Assembly: GCF_023715485.1 (NCBI RefSeq)
Contig: NZ_JAMBOF010000001.1
Location: forward strand, 124,001 to 188,000
Reading direction: 5' to 3'
Length of the DNA: 64,000 nt
From: Mesobacillus subterraneus
Lineage (GTDB): Bacteria; Bacillota; Bacilli; Bacillales; Cytobacillaceae
Numbering within the stretch: the stretch's first letter is position 1; each line of letters starts with the position of its first letter. The notes beneath the pieces are model-generated. The model ran no database searches. It had not been told where the DNA came from and was given only the letters and a program-made list of their open reading frames with translations. The position numbers were made by a program, and so were the translations under genes. Shown in pieces: positions 8,720 through 16,672 of the stretch.

Positions 8720-9291
8720 GCATACTCCTTTTCGACTGGATCTATTTTTTTGAGCGTACCGTCTTCATCAGTAAACTTGTTGTCTATATTTGAAAAAGAC
8801 TTTTCAAAGATTTCCATGAAATCATCGCCGTAAATATTACGGACAATCGCCATGATTTCAATAATATCCGGGAATTTTCCATAAAGCTCCTTCAATGGCA
8901 TCGCACCTGAAAAGACAGCATTTTTATCAGGTTCATAGCTTTCCATCAAAGCCAGTAAAATACCCTCGCCCTCTTCAGTAAGCTTGATGTAAGTATTCCT
9001 TTTGTCGCTTTCCTTCTTCGAAAACTTCAAATAGCCCCTTTCCTCAAGCTTTTTTGAAAAGTTGAAAGCAGTGGAAACGTGCATAACCCCGAATTTTGCT
9101 ACATCGGAAATAGAAGCTCCATTCAAATGATAAGCAATCCACAAAATATGGTGTTCATTGATATTAAGGTCGAATGGTTTAATCCACTGCTGCCAATCTT
9201 TTTCGACCGACTTCCAAAGGGCCTTGCTTAACTGGGCAACTCTCTGGCTAAACATCATTGCTTCTTTCATAGAATAATTTTTATCTCCCAT
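8716..9291 (-). CDS. hpr: HTH-type transition-state regulator Hpr (ScoC), MarR family
   Basis: A 191-residue winged-helix regulator. The segment from [20 protein letters not shown] through [18 protein letters not shown] to [18 protein letters not shown] is close to B. subtilis Hpr, and the C-terminal [18 protein letters not shown] is also characteristic. Hpr represses exoprotease, sporulation and peptide-transport genes at the transition state. The ATG at 9291 is preferred: AGGTG (9305-9301) lies 9 nt upstream, while the GTG at 9303 overlaps that SD. The last codons overlap the remnant of the yhaI-like gene on the other strand. Confidence 0.94.
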   Translation of the reverse strand: MGDKNYSMKEAMMFSQRVAQLSKALWKSVEKDWQQWIKPFDLNINEHHILWIAYHLNGASISDVAKFGVMHVSTAFNFSKKLEERGYLKFSKKESDKRNTYIKLTEEGEGILLALMESYEPDKNAVFSGAMPLKELYGKFPDIIEIMAIVRNIYGDDFMEIFEKSFSNIDNKFTDEDGTLKKIDPVEKEYA

Positions 9292-9590
9292 TCTCAAATT
9301 CACCTACTTTATTGTTTCTATTTTCATTATGCCAATAAAACAAAAATTAATAAAGATATAAATTTACAAAATTTTTTGAATTTGTAAAATTCCATCTAAA
9401 GTCGGGTTGAAATTATGTAAATATTTAATTGTCATAATAAAAATGGCATTTGCATAATATATCTTTCTTGATAAAAAAGGAAAATCCTTCCCAGTGAAAA
9501 AAATTACTGTTGAGGAAGGATTCAATAATCAATGGAATGTCTTAATAAGTGGTGTTATTTAATCTAATCCAGCTTCGGTGTTTTACCCAT

Positions 9591-9626
9591 CACGGCAGCT
9601 GCATTTCAGCCGATGCAGCTGCCGTG
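9591..9626. repeat. Long perfect hairpin downstream of yhaH
   Basis: CACGGCAGCTGCAT (9591-9604) pairs perfectly with 9613-9626 over 14 bp with an 8-nt loop. There is no T-run right after it on either strand, so it is a stable inverted repeat and possibly an RNA 3'-end structure. The 9304-9590 stretch upstream otherwise holds only the A/T-rich hpr promoter region. Confidence 0.6.
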
Positions 9627-9630
9627 GAAC

Positions 9631-9671
9631 CTGCAGCGTTTTTTAGGGGCTGCAGGCGCTTGCGCCTTTGT
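9631..9671 (-). repeat. GC-rich hairpin repeat, short copy (terminator-like)
   Basis: Read on the minus strand it gives GGCGCAAGCGCCTGCAGCCC followed by A-tract and CGCTGCAGG, resembling the larger element at 10417-10530 (AGCGCAAGCGCCT, CAGCCCC, AGCGCTGGAGG). It starts directly after the yhaH stop codon. On the plus strand the AGGCG/CGCCT stem is followed by TTGTTTTT. Confidence 0.5.
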
Positions 9672-9673
9672 TT

Positions 9674-10039
9674 TTACTTTGAACTGGAAGCGGCAAGCTC
9701 TGTTTCAAGTTCCTTGATGGATTCCTCAAGCTCTTTTACATCTTTCTGAAGTTCGTTTTTGTTACCTTCCGTGTGAAGCTGCCATTTATAGATTGCGGTT
9801 TTTACATCAGTAACGAAGGATTGAATCACTGCTTTTCCTTCCTTTGATGCGTAGGCTACTGAATCCTTCAGTTCCACAGCAGCTTCTTTTACGTCTTTTA
9901 TCGATCCAATGAATTCATCTTTGTTTGCCTTCAGGATGCCTCTTGTTTGATATCCGGGATTAGGGGCTGTTAAAAGGGTAGCTACTCCAGCAGCAACTCC
10001 GCCAACCAAGAATCCCATCAATAATGATTTTGACTTCAT
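9674..10039 (-). CDS. yhaH: YhaH, YtxH-domain membrane-associated protein
   Basis: A 121-residue protein with an N-terminal glycine-rich hydrophobic helix (LLMGFLVGGVAAGVATLLTA) followed by PNPG and a long amphipathic, heptad-like region ending in alternating Glu/Lys, as in YtxH-type stress proteins. The ATG at 10039 has GAGGTGG 6 nt upstream; the longer frame to 10129 lacks an SD. YhaH lies beside hpr in B. subtilis too. The biochemical role is unknown. Confidence 0.82.
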   Translation of the reverse strand: MKSKSLLMGFLVGGVAAGVATLLTAPNPGYQTRGILKANKDEFIGSIKDVKEAAVELKDSVAYASKEGKAVIQSFVTDVKTAIYKWQLHTEGNKNELQKDVKELEESIKELETELAASSSK

Positions 10040-10211
10040 ATTTGACCACCTCATCATTTTCTGTATATGTTCTCCAAAAGGATTTAAATTCCTCTTTCCT
10101 TCTATATTTAATTTCCTATTCTCGGGCAATTAAACGTTTTAAGCTTCATAGCCTTAAATTTACAGCATAAAGATAATGTAAGGAATAGTGTTCAGGAAGG
10201 AGAGGAGGGGA

Positions 10212-10403
10212 ATGGGGATTTTTACAAGCATTATATTCCTTTTAAGCATTGCTTTCTTTGTTGGGGCGGTCCATAATCTCCTTGCGTTAAATAAACCGGG
10301 TATGTATCCACCAAAGGCGCTTCTGCGAAAAAGGGCGGGATCGCTTGCGGGAGGAGGAGCGATATTTTTATTGATTGGAATTATTTTTTTCACGTTTCAG
10401 TAA
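10212..10403 (+). CDS. Small two-helix membrane protein
   Basis: A 63-residue protein: helix one IFTSIIFLLSIAFFVGAV, a loop with KPGMYPPKALLRKRAGS, helix two GGGAIFLLIGIIFFTF. The ATG at 10212 is chosen because AAGGAGAGGAGGGG immediately precedes it; the GTG at 10188 lies upstream of that SD. I do not recognise a named family. The gene is transcribed away from yhaH and followed by a dispersed hairpin repeat. Confidence 0.6.
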   Translation: MGIFTSIIFLLSIAFFVGAVHNLLALNKPGMYPPKALLRKRAGSLAGGGAIFLLIGIIFFTFQ

Positions 10404-10416
10404 TGGGAAAGAACAA

Positions 10417-10530
10417 AAAGCGCAAGCGCCTCGTTCAGCCCCGACAAGCGCTGGAGGGCCGACCGGTGAAGTCGTTCTTTGACTTCATTGGGCGGACCGA
10501 AGCGACTCGAGGGGCTAGGCGCTGGAGCTG
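10417..10530. repeat. Dispersed GC-rich hairpin repeat, long copy
   Basis: About 112 bp that can fold as one imperfect palindrome: outer arms with AGCGCCTCG...AGCCCC against GGGGCTAGGCGCT, and a central GAAGTC-GTTCTTT-GACTTC. It is more GC-rich than its surroundings and has no coding potential. Hairpins of this style (AAGCGCAAGCGCC start) are common in spacers of environmental Bacillus genomes; the short copy is at 9631-9671. Confidence 0.65.
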
Positions 10531-10593
10531 GATTAAGAATACTACATGAGGTTATTCACAACTAAATAATTTTTTAATTTCCTAAAGAAAAAT

Positions 10594-10627
10594 AAAGCCC
10601 CTGTTCTCTATAGAACAGGGGCTTTTA
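10594..10627. terminator. Terminator of trpP
   Basis: A 14-bp perfect stem AAAGCCCCTGTTCT/AGAACAGGGGCTTT with a 4-nt loop and A/T tracts on both sides; it ends trpP on the minus strand. Confidence 0.9.
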
Positions 10628-10631
10628 CTAT

Positions 10632-11150
10632 CTAATTAACTTCTGCAAGTTTTGCTCTTTTGAAAATATTGGCTGCCACTGGATATAGGATAGCCATAAA
10701 TACTGTATTGAATGCTGCTGCAGGAAGAACAACTGCTGCGAACAAGGCAGTGAACGGTCCAGGCAGGCCAACAATGAAGTAAGCTGAACCCAGGAATACG
10801 ATCCCGGACACGATTGTTCCGAGTGCTGTCAGGCCAGCTGCGGTATAAATGGAAAAATTGAATTTTTTCAACGCAAGCAGGATTCCAAAAAAGACAAACG
10901 CTGTTACAGGTTTATCGATGATATTTGGAACCAATCCTCCTGGAAAAGTAGTAGTTAATCCAGAAATCAATCCAGTTACGGCTCCAACTAAAAAAACACT
11001 CTTCTTGTCAGGAAAAAGAATTATCCCTAGAAACATCATGACAAGCATCATATCGGGCTTCATTCCAAGGAAAAAACCTGGCACAACGGCATGCAAGACT
11101 GCTCCCATCCCCACTAAAAGTGATAAGGCTACAAGATTCTTCGTATTCAT
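10632..11150 (-). CDS. trpP: Tryptophan transporter TrpP
   Basis: A 172-residue integral membrane protein with about five to six helices. It matches TrpP (YhaG) in length, in the start MNTKNLVALSLLVGMGAVLH, in FFLGMKPDMMLVMMFLGI, and in the Gly/Pro-rich GLISGLTTTFPGGLVPNIID. It imports tryptophan, probably as an ECF-like S-component fold. It lies between yhaH and serC as in B. subtilis. The leader contains a run of (G/T)AG triplets overlapping the SD, the signature of TRAP-mediated translational control, so expression should drop when tryptophan is plentiful. Confidence 0.93.
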   Translation of the reverse strand: MNTKNLVALSLLVGMGAVLHAVVPGFFLGMKPDMMLVMMFLGIILFPDKKSVFLVGAVTGLISGLTTTFPGGLVPNIIDKPVTAFVFFGILLALKKFNFSIYTAAGLTALGTIVSGIVFLGSAYFIVGLPGPFTALFAAVVLPAAAFNTVFMAILYPVAANIFKRAKLAEVN

Positions 11151-11205
11151 TTCTCATCTCTCCTCTGCTATTCTAGCAAACTAGTACTCCTCCTGCAGTG
11201 CTCTC
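11151..11205 (-). promoter_or_regulatory. TRAP-binding-like leader overlapping the trpP SD
   Basis: On the minus strand the bases before the ATG read TAG-AA-TAG-CA-GAG-GA-GAG-AT-GAG: five (G/T)AG triplets with exact 2-nt spacers (11175-11153). Further upstream are TAG, GAG, GAG and GAG triplets at looser spacing. The SD lies within them. TRAP (MtrB) binds such triplets in trpP mRNA of B. subtilis and blocks ribosome access. Confidence 0.8.
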
Positions 11206-11232
11206 TGTGCCTGCAGCGAAAAGCTTGGTACA

Positions 11233-11260
11233 ATTATAACATATATCATAATCCAGTAAA
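11233..11260 (-). promoter_or_regulatory. Sigma-A promoter of trpP
   Basis: Minus strand -35 TTTACT (11260-11255), 16-bp spacer, extended -10 TGTTATAAT ending with TATAAT at 11238-11233, just after the serC stop. Confidence 0.65.
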
Positions 11261-11273
11261 GGATTATATTCTG

Positions 11274-12356
11274 TTAATTTCTGAGCCTGAAATCACTCAT
11301 GAATTTAACCAGTTTTTCAACATGCTCCAGTGGGACGGCATTATAAATTGAAGCTCTGCAGCCACCAACCGATCTATGGCCAGCAAGGCCGATAAAACCT
11401 AATTCCTCAGCTTCCTGGAGGAATGAAGCTGTTAGCTCATCACTTCCTAAAGTGAACGTAACATTCATGAGGGAACGGCTATCTTTTTCAGCATGGCCGG
11501 TATAGAAACCTCCACTTTGGTCGATTGTATCGTATAATAATGCTGCTTTTTCCTTGTTCATTCTTTCGAGCTCTTCAACGCCTCCCAACGCCTCTGCCCA
11601 TTCAAGGACCAGCATCAGGAAATATACAGATAAAGTTGGCGGGGTGTTATAAAGAGACTGTGAAGAAGCATGGACCTGGTAATTAAGCATCGAAGGGAGG
11701 TCCTTCCTTGAACGTTTAAGCAAGTCCTTCTGAATTATGACTACAGTAACACCGGAAGGACCGAGATTTTTCTGGGCACCAGCATAGATTAAACCGTACG
11801 AAGATATGTTCAGCGGCCTGCTCAGGATATCACTGGACATGTCTGCTACCAGAGGAACTGGCATCCCTTCAGGAAGAGAATGCCACTGTGTCCCGAAGAT
11901 TGTATTATTCGTTGTGATGTGGAGGTAGGCAACATCTTCTTTTACGTCGATTTCAGTCAGGCTGGGAATTGATTTGTAATTGTTATGTTTTGTGGAAGCT
12001 GCTTCAATTGCATTTCCGATTTTCTTTGCCTCCTTTAAAGCCTTTTCTGACCATGTGCCGGTAAGGACATAGCTAGCAGTGGTGCTGTTCTCGAGCAGAT
12101 TCATCGGTACCATCGAAAACTGCAGGCTGGCTCCTCCCTGTAAAAACAAAATTTCATAATCATCAGGAATGCTGAGAAGTTTACTCAATAATTTTTTTGT
12201 CCGCTCATTAATCTCTTCGAACTCCTTGCTGCGATGGCTTAATTCCATTACAGCCATGCCGCTTCCTTGATAATTCATCATCTCTTTTTTTGCTTTTTCG
12301 AGCACTGCCACAGGTAAAGAGGCAGGACCAGCGTTAAAATTATAGGCTCGTTTCAT
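11274..12356 (-). CDS. serC: Phosphoserine aminotransferase SerC
   Basis: A 360-residue PLP enzyme converting 3-phosphohydroxypyruvate and glutamate to phosphoserine in serine synthesis. Signatures: YNFNAGPASLP at the start, ELSHRSKEFEEI, LFLQGGASLQFSM (phosphate and cofactor binding), ADMSSDILSRP, the PLP lysine in AGAQKNLGPSG, and GHRSVGGCRASIYNA near the C-terminus. Length agrees with B. subtilis SerC (359). The ATG at 12356 is favoured over the one at 12362, because the G-rich SD directly abuts the latter. Confidence 0.96.
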   Translation of the reverse strand: MKRAYNFNAGPASLPVAVLEKAKKEMMNYQGSGMAVMELSHRSKEFEEINERTKKLLSKLLSIPDDYEILFLQGGASLQFSMVPMNLLENSTTASYVLTGTWSEKALKEAKKIGNAIEAASTKHNNYKSIPSLTEIDVKEDVAYLHITTNNTIFGTQWHSLPEGMPVPLVADMSSDILSRPLNISSYGLIYAGAQKNLGPSGVTVVIIQKDLLKRSRKDLPSMLNYQVHASSQSLYNTPPTLSVYFLMLVLEWAEALGGVEELERMNKEKAALLYDTIDQSGGFYTGHAEKDSRSLMNVTFTLGSDELTASFLQEAEELGFIGLAGHRSVGGCRASIYNAVPLEHVEKLVKFMSDFRLRN

Positions 12357-12512
12357 CTTCATCCCCCCGAAATCAAAATACGGTCATTCATTAATGAACT
12401 AAAGTTATAATCATGCTAACAGAAAAACAAAGTGAATTCTAATGTTTTCAGAAAAATTAAATTTTAGTAGCGAATTTCTACTGGCTTTGTTGATTATGTA
12501 GCTGTAAATATG

Positions 12513-12805
12513 TCCAGTGAGCAGGTGTTATTAGACATATTGAGGAGACGAGCTTGCCAAAGTGTCCAAGAAGAAGGGTGTTATTGGACATATTGAGGAG
12601 ACGAGCTTGCCAAAATGTCCAAGAAGAAGGGTTTATTAGACATTGTGAGGGGACGAGCTTGCCAAAATGTCCAAGAAGAAGGGTTTATTAGACATTTTGA
12701 GGGGACGAGCAGCCCAAAATGTCCAAGAAGAAGGGATTATTAGACATTTCGAGGAGACGAGCTTGCCAAAATGTCCAAAAGAAGACTTTTATTAGATATT
12801 TCAAA
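12513..12805. repeat. Tandem array, 52-53 bp period (spacer hit-serC)
   Basis: Unit core GA(G/T)GAGACGAGCTTGCC begins at 12542, 12595, 12647, 12699 and 12751, giving steps of 53, 52, 52 and 52 bp; partial units flank the array. Each unit has inverted arms, (T/G)GACATNTT before the core and AAAATGTCC after it, so each could fold as a hairpin. There are no unique spacers between units, so it is not CRISPR. It fills most of the 528-bp gap between hit and serC. Confidence 0.9.
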
Positions 12806-12863
12806 AAAAACTAAAGCCGTGACAATGTCCAGATAGGGCTTTCCAATCTTTGCGCAAATAAAA

Positions 12864-12888
12864 AAACTTCCGCAATGCGGAAGTTTAG
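12864..12888 (-). terminator. Terminator of hit
   Basis: A 10-bp stem AAACTTCCGC/GCGGAAGTTT (12864-12873 with 12877-12886); on the minus strand it begins within the hit stop codon and is followed by TTTTTTT. Confidence 0.88.
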
Positions 12889-13304
12889 ATCTTGCTATGG
12901 ATTTCTGCTGCGATTTTCTTGTAATCGTCATGTGTGTATTCATCCTGGTGTGTTTTCCATACTGCTCCAAACCCATCGCCTTGTCCGTAGCGTGGAATTA
13001 AATGCATGTGGAAGTGGAAGACAGACTGGCCGGCTGCTTCGCCATTGTTTTGCAATACATTCAAGCCAATCGGGTCATACGATGACTTGATTGCCTGGGC
13101 AATTTTAGGAACAGCTGTGAATACGTTGGCGGCTATCTCATCAGTTAATTCATAAACGTTCTCTTTATGTACCTTAGGAATGACAAGTGTATGCCCCTTC
13201 GTTACCTGGCTGATATCCAGGAAAGCAAGAACATGCTCATCCTCATATACCTTTGCTGAAGGAATCTCTCCATTGATTATTTTACAAAAAATACAATCAC
13301 TCAT
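12885..13304 (-). CDS. hit: HIT family nucleotide-binding protein
   Basis: A 139-residue histidine-triad protein, HINT-like. The triad HFHMHLIPRY (H97, H99, H101) is intact, and CIFCKIINGEIP with Cys4 and Cys7 at the N-terminus is typical of zinc-binding members. Family members hydrolyse AMP-linked or phosphoramidate nucleotides; the native substrate of Bacillus Hit is not known. It lies upstream of serC on the same strand and divergent from ecsA, as in B. subtilis. The SD AAGGGTG is 7 nt from the ATG. Confidence 0.93.
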   Translation of the reverse strand: MSDCIFCKIINGEIPSAKVYEDEHVLAFLDISQVTKGHTLVIPKVHKENVYELTDEIAANVFTAVPKIAQAIKSSYDPIGLNVLQNNGEAAGQSVFHFHMHLIPRYGQGDGFGAVWKTHQDEYTHDDYKKIAAEIHSKI

Positions 13305-13375
13305 TTATTTCACCCTTTCATGGATTATGTTTCTGGTATTTTATCACATTTTGCCAATAAACATAAAGAAAGAAA

Positions 13376-13402
13376 GGACAGGATCCGCATGGAATCCTGT
13401 CC
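13376..13402. repeat. Inverted repeat GGACAGGAT/ATCCTGTCC
   Basis: A perfect 9-bp palindrome with a 9-nt loop, 72 bp upstream of hit. It is not followed by a T-run, so it may be an operator or an RNA structure. Confidence 0.4.
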
Positions 13403-13460
13403 CTGAAGGGGGAACTAACTACTGTTCATTTGCGTTCTCAGCAGGTATACCTTTGATAAA

Positions 13461-13745
13461 CACCTCATTTTAAATTCATTTGAATTTAGATAAATGATGG
13501 GTTATTCAATACCTGGTTCAATCGGACCATCCCCTGTCTGCTTTAGTCGGTTTCACAACTTATAAAGCGGAGAAGTGATCTGCGACACACACCTCATTTC
13601 AAAATGTGGAGTGATGTTACTGAACGGCTGGGTTAACATTTACGTAGCGCAATGCAACCATCCCCTTATTTGAACGATGAAATCAGTGTGTTTATAAATC
13701 GAATAATATGTCTTTTACAGACACCTCATTTCGAATTAATGCTTG
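13461..13745. repeat. Diverged direct repeats of about 130 bp before ecsA
   Basis: CACCTCATTT occurs at 13461, 13590 and 13722 (steps 129 and 132). Between them each unit has GGGTTA followed by ACCATCCCC at comparable positions, so they look like old tandem duplications. The 578-bp spacer holds no convincing gene. Confidence 0.5.
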
Positions 13746-13882
13746 TTCCCCTTCAAAGATTATGATGCCCGGATAAGCAAGTAATATGCAAAAAGATTTC
13801 AAGAAAAGTTGCTGATTTTCCTAAACGATGTGGTTTTGTTAAAATAACTATACAGGAAATTTGTATCGGAAGGGCGTTGGCT

Positions 13883-14623
13883 ATGTCATTATTGGAAATT
13901 AATCAAGTGACCGGAGGATATACAAGAAATCCGGTTTTGAAAAATGTTAGCTTTACCGTCAATCCAAACGAAATTGTAGGATTGATTGGGCTGAATGGGG
14001 CGGGTAAAAGTACGACGATCAAGCATGTCATTGGACTAATGGAGCCTCATCAAGGTGAAATTAAGATTAATGGCAAGACCTTCATCGAAGACAGGGAAGA
14101 ATACAGGAAGCAATTCACGTTTGTCCCAGAGACGCCTATTCTTTACGATGAATTGACGCTTGAGGAACACCTTAGAATAACTGCGATGGCTTATGGCCTT
14201 GAGGAAAAAGAGTACAGGCTAAGGATAGAAGCATTGTTAAAAGAGTTCCGGATGAGCAAGAGGCTAAAATGGTTTCCCGCTCATTTTTCAAAAGGTATGA
14301 AACAAAAGGTGATGATTATGTGTGCATTCCTTGTACAACCGTCCCTCTATATTGTTGATGAACCTTTTGTAGGCCTCGATCCGCTTGGTATCCAATCATT
14401 GCTTGATTTGATGAACAAGATGAAGGAAAGCGGGGCAGGCATCTTGATGTCGACCCACATCCTTGCCACTGCCGAAAGATATTGCGACCGTTTTGTCATT
14501 CTGCATAATGGAGAGGTAAGGGCACAAGGCACGCTTGAAGAGCTGCGTGAACAGTTCTCGATGCCAGGAGCTACACTGGACGATTTGTATATCCAGCTGA
14601 CAAAGGAAGAAGACTATGTTTAA
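13883..14623 (+). CDS. ecsA: EcsA, ABC transporter ATP-binding subunit
   Basis: A 246-residue ATPase: Walker A GLNGAGKST (36-44), signature FSKGMKQK, Walker B LYIVDEPF with the D-loop GLDP. EcsA forms a complex with EcsB that influences secretion, intramembrane proteolysis and competence in B. subtilis. The ATG at 13883 was chosen because GGAAGGG lies 8 nt upstream; a TTG six bases earlier is too close to that SD. It overlaps ecsB by 8 nt, which implies translational coupling. Confidence 0.94.
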   Translation: MSLLEINQVTGGYTRNPVLKNVSFTVNPNEIVGLIGLNGAGKSTTIKHVIGLMEPHQGEIKINGKTFIEDREEYRKQFTFVPETPILYDELTLEEHLRITAMAYGLEEKEYRLRIEALLKEFRMSKRLKWFPAHFSKGMKQKVMIMCAFLVQPSLYIVDEPFVGLDPLGIQSLLDLMNKMKESGAGILMSTHILATAERYCDRFVILHNGEVRAQGTLEELREQFSMPGATLDDLYIQLTKEEDYV

Positions 14624-15827
14624 TCCTCAGGACTTATGGAAAGAACGTTTCGGTATTTTTGCAAAGGAAACGGGAAGCTATTTACGGTATATCTTCAATG
14701 GTCATTTAGTGATTGTCGTGCTTTTCTTGATTGGTACGGCCGCTTTTTACTATCAAGAGTGGATCAAAACGCTGCAGCCGGATTTTCCAGCTGCCTGGAT
14801 TATGGCGCTGGTGCTTGCCGCCGTGCTGACTTATAGCCCAATCCAGACGTTTTTGACAGAGGCAGATAAAATTTTCCTGCTGCCGCTTGAAACAAGGCTT
14901 GCGGAGTATTTCAGGAAATCGATAATATTTAGTCTAAGCCTACAGTCATATTTATTGCTCATGGTATTGGCTGTCCTGATGCCGCTTCATGTAAAGGTGC
15001 ATGGAGCAGATTTTAAATCATTTTTCGTTCTGCTTGTCACACTCGTTCTTTTAAAATGGCTGAATATATTGATTAGATGGAACGTTCAATATTTTATTGA
15101 GACAAGCGTGAAAATAACCGATATGTTGATTCGCTTCTCTATCAATGCGGTCCTTCTGTACTTCCTTTTTGCTGGGGCCCAGCTGTTTTTTACGGTGATT
15201 TCAGCAGCTATTCTCTTACTGCTTCATGTTTATTATAAAAAGCAGATAAAGGACAAAGGGCTTAAGTGGGAGCAGTTGATTGAAGATGAGGAAAGGCGGA
15301 TGAATTCATTTTACCGCGTAGCGAATATGTTCACGGATGTTCCGAAATTGCGGGACCGCACGAAAAGGAGAAGGTGGCTTGACTGGCTGTTCAAGTCAAT
15401 TCCCTACAAGCAGGACCGCGTATACAGCCACCTTTATATGCGTACTTTTGCAAGGGCTGGGGACTACTTTGGTTTGCTTGTGAGGCTGACTTTGATCGGC
15501 GGTGCGGCGCTCTACTTTTTCACCTATGGCCCTGGCCAGATTTTGACCGCACTGTTGTTCCTATATTTGACAGGTTTCCAATTGCTGCCGTTATGGAACC
15601 ATCACCAGCATAAACTTTGGATCGATTTGTATCCTATACCTGAAAAAGATAGAAGACAATCGTTCACTAGCCTGCTTTCGAGGATATTGATATTCCAGTC
15701 GGTCATTTATGCGGCAATCGTCCTGTTAAAAGGAGATTGGCTGCTTGGAGCAATATTGCTTGCTGCTGGTATAGCCTTTTCATTGTTCTTTGTTTATTTT
15801 TACAGCCAGAATAAGCTTAAGTCGTAA
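14616..15827 (+). CDS. ecsB: EcsB, ABC transporter membrane subunit
   Basis: A 403-residue polytopic membrane protein close to the B. subtilis EcsB length (408). Hydrophobic segments appear around residues 28-48, 58-75, 100-120, 133-150, 175-205, 290-330 and 360-395, with a cytoplasmic loop rich in Lys/Arg (DRTKRRRWLDWLFKSIPYKQ) in the middle. It overlaps ecsA by 8 nt and probably forms the export channel with it. The transported substrate is unknown. Confidence 0.93.
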   Translation: MFNPQDLWKERFGIFAKETGSYLRYIFNGHLVIVVLFLIGTAAFYYQEWIKTLQPDFPAAWIMALVLAAVLTYSPIQTFLTEADKIFLLPLETRLAEYFRKSIIFSLSLQSYLLLMVLAVLMPLHVKVHGADFKSFFVLLVTLVLLKWLNILIRWNVQYFIETSVKITDMLIRFSINAVLLYFLFAGAQLFFTVISAAILLLLHVYYKKQIKDKGLKWEQLIEDEERRMNSFYRVANMFTDVPKLRDRTKRRRWLDWLFKSIPYKQDRVYSHLYMRTFARAGDYFGLLVRLTLIGGAALYFFTYGPGQILTALLFLYLTGFQLLPLWNHHQHKLWIDLYPIPEKDRRQSFTSLLSRILIFQSVIYAAIVLLKGDWLLGAILLAAGIAFSLFFVYFYSQNKLKS

Positions 15828-15832
15828 TCTGG

Positions 15833-15880
15833 AATCCTTTTCGTAAAGCCATTTTGCTTTCATGAAAAGGATTTTTTTGA
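15833..15880 (+). terminator. Terminator after ecsB
   Basis: AATCCTTTTC (15833-15842) pairs with GAAAAGGATT (15864-15873) followed by seven T. It separates ecsAB from ecsC. Confidence 0.82.
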
Positions 15881-15930
15881 ATCTATTTTTCCGTTTGCAC
15901 CGTAATAGTATCAACAAGGAGTGAGATGCA

Positions 15931-16653
15931 TTGAAGGACTACGAGCTTAAGGTATATGAAGAAGTTCTTGAATGGAAGCGCAAGTTAAAAAAACGGTCCG
16001 GCATTTTGGCGCGTGCCTCCAAGAAAGCACAGACGAAAGTCAATCAGCTGATTCCGGAAAAGGTCCATCAAATACTTACGGAAAGCATTAAGAATATGGT
16101 CAAGGCCACACTAGCAGGTTCGAATCTTGCAACGAAAAAACATCAAGGGACAGGGCTGACCTTGGCCGAAAAAGATGAGCTCCTTCAAAAGAAGCTTGCC
16201 GGATTCAGGAAAACGGCTGCTGTAGAAGGTGCAGGTACGGGAGCAGGAGGCTTCTTGCTAGGAATGGCCGACTTTCCGCTGCTTTTATCAATAAAAATGA
16301 AGTTTCTCTTTGAGGCTGCTTCGGTTTATGGCTACGACCCTTCAAAATACGAAGAAAGGCTGTTCATTCTTTATGTTTTCCAGCTTGCTTTCTCAAGTGA
16401 TGAGAAACGAAAGGAAACTTTGGATGTGATTGAAAATTGGGAGGAACAGAAGGCCAGACTGATGGAATTGGATTGGCAGGAGTTCCAGCAGGAGTACAGG
16501 GATTATATTGATTTTGTTAAAATGCTGCAGCTTATGCCTGGGATCGGAGCGGTTGTTGGAGCCTATGCCAATTACAATCTCCTCGACCAGCTAGGGGAAA
16601 CCGCCATGAATGCCTACAGGCTGAGAATATTGCAAACACCCCCGCAGATTTGA
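15931..16653 (+). CDS. ecsC: EcsC family protein
   Basis: A 240-residue EcsC domain protein, start TTG at 15931 supported by AAGGAG 9 nt upstream. The mid-region EGAGTGAGGFLLGMADFPLLLSIKMKFLFEAASVYGYDP is the family core, with a glycine-rich amphipathic or membrane-dipping helix. It is the third ecs gene in B. subtilis, though a terminator separates it from ecsAB here. Its function is unknown. Confidence 0.92.
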   Translation: MKDYELKVYEEVLEWKRKLKKRSGILARASKKAQTKVNQLIPEKVHQILTESIKNMVKATLAGSNLATKKHQGTGLTLAEKDELLQKKLAGFRKTAAVEGAGTGAGGFLLGMADFPLLLSIKMKFLFEAASVYGYDPSKYEERLFILYVFQLAFSSDEKRKETLDVIENWEEQKARLMELDWQEFQQEYRDYIDFVKMLQLMPGIGAVVGAYANYNLLDQLGETAMNAYRLRILQTPPQI

Positions 16654-16672
16654 TGTGCAGGGGTGTTTTTTG
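16632..16672 (+). terminator. Terminator of ecsC overlapping its 3' end
   Basis: AAACACCCC near 16634 pairs with GGGGTGTTT near 16660-16668, followed by a T-run. The stem includes the last ecsC codons. Confidence 0.75.

Noticed and set aside
12513-12805. CRISPR-like array
   Set aside because: Units abut without unique spacers, period is 52-53 bp throughout and no cas gene is nearby.
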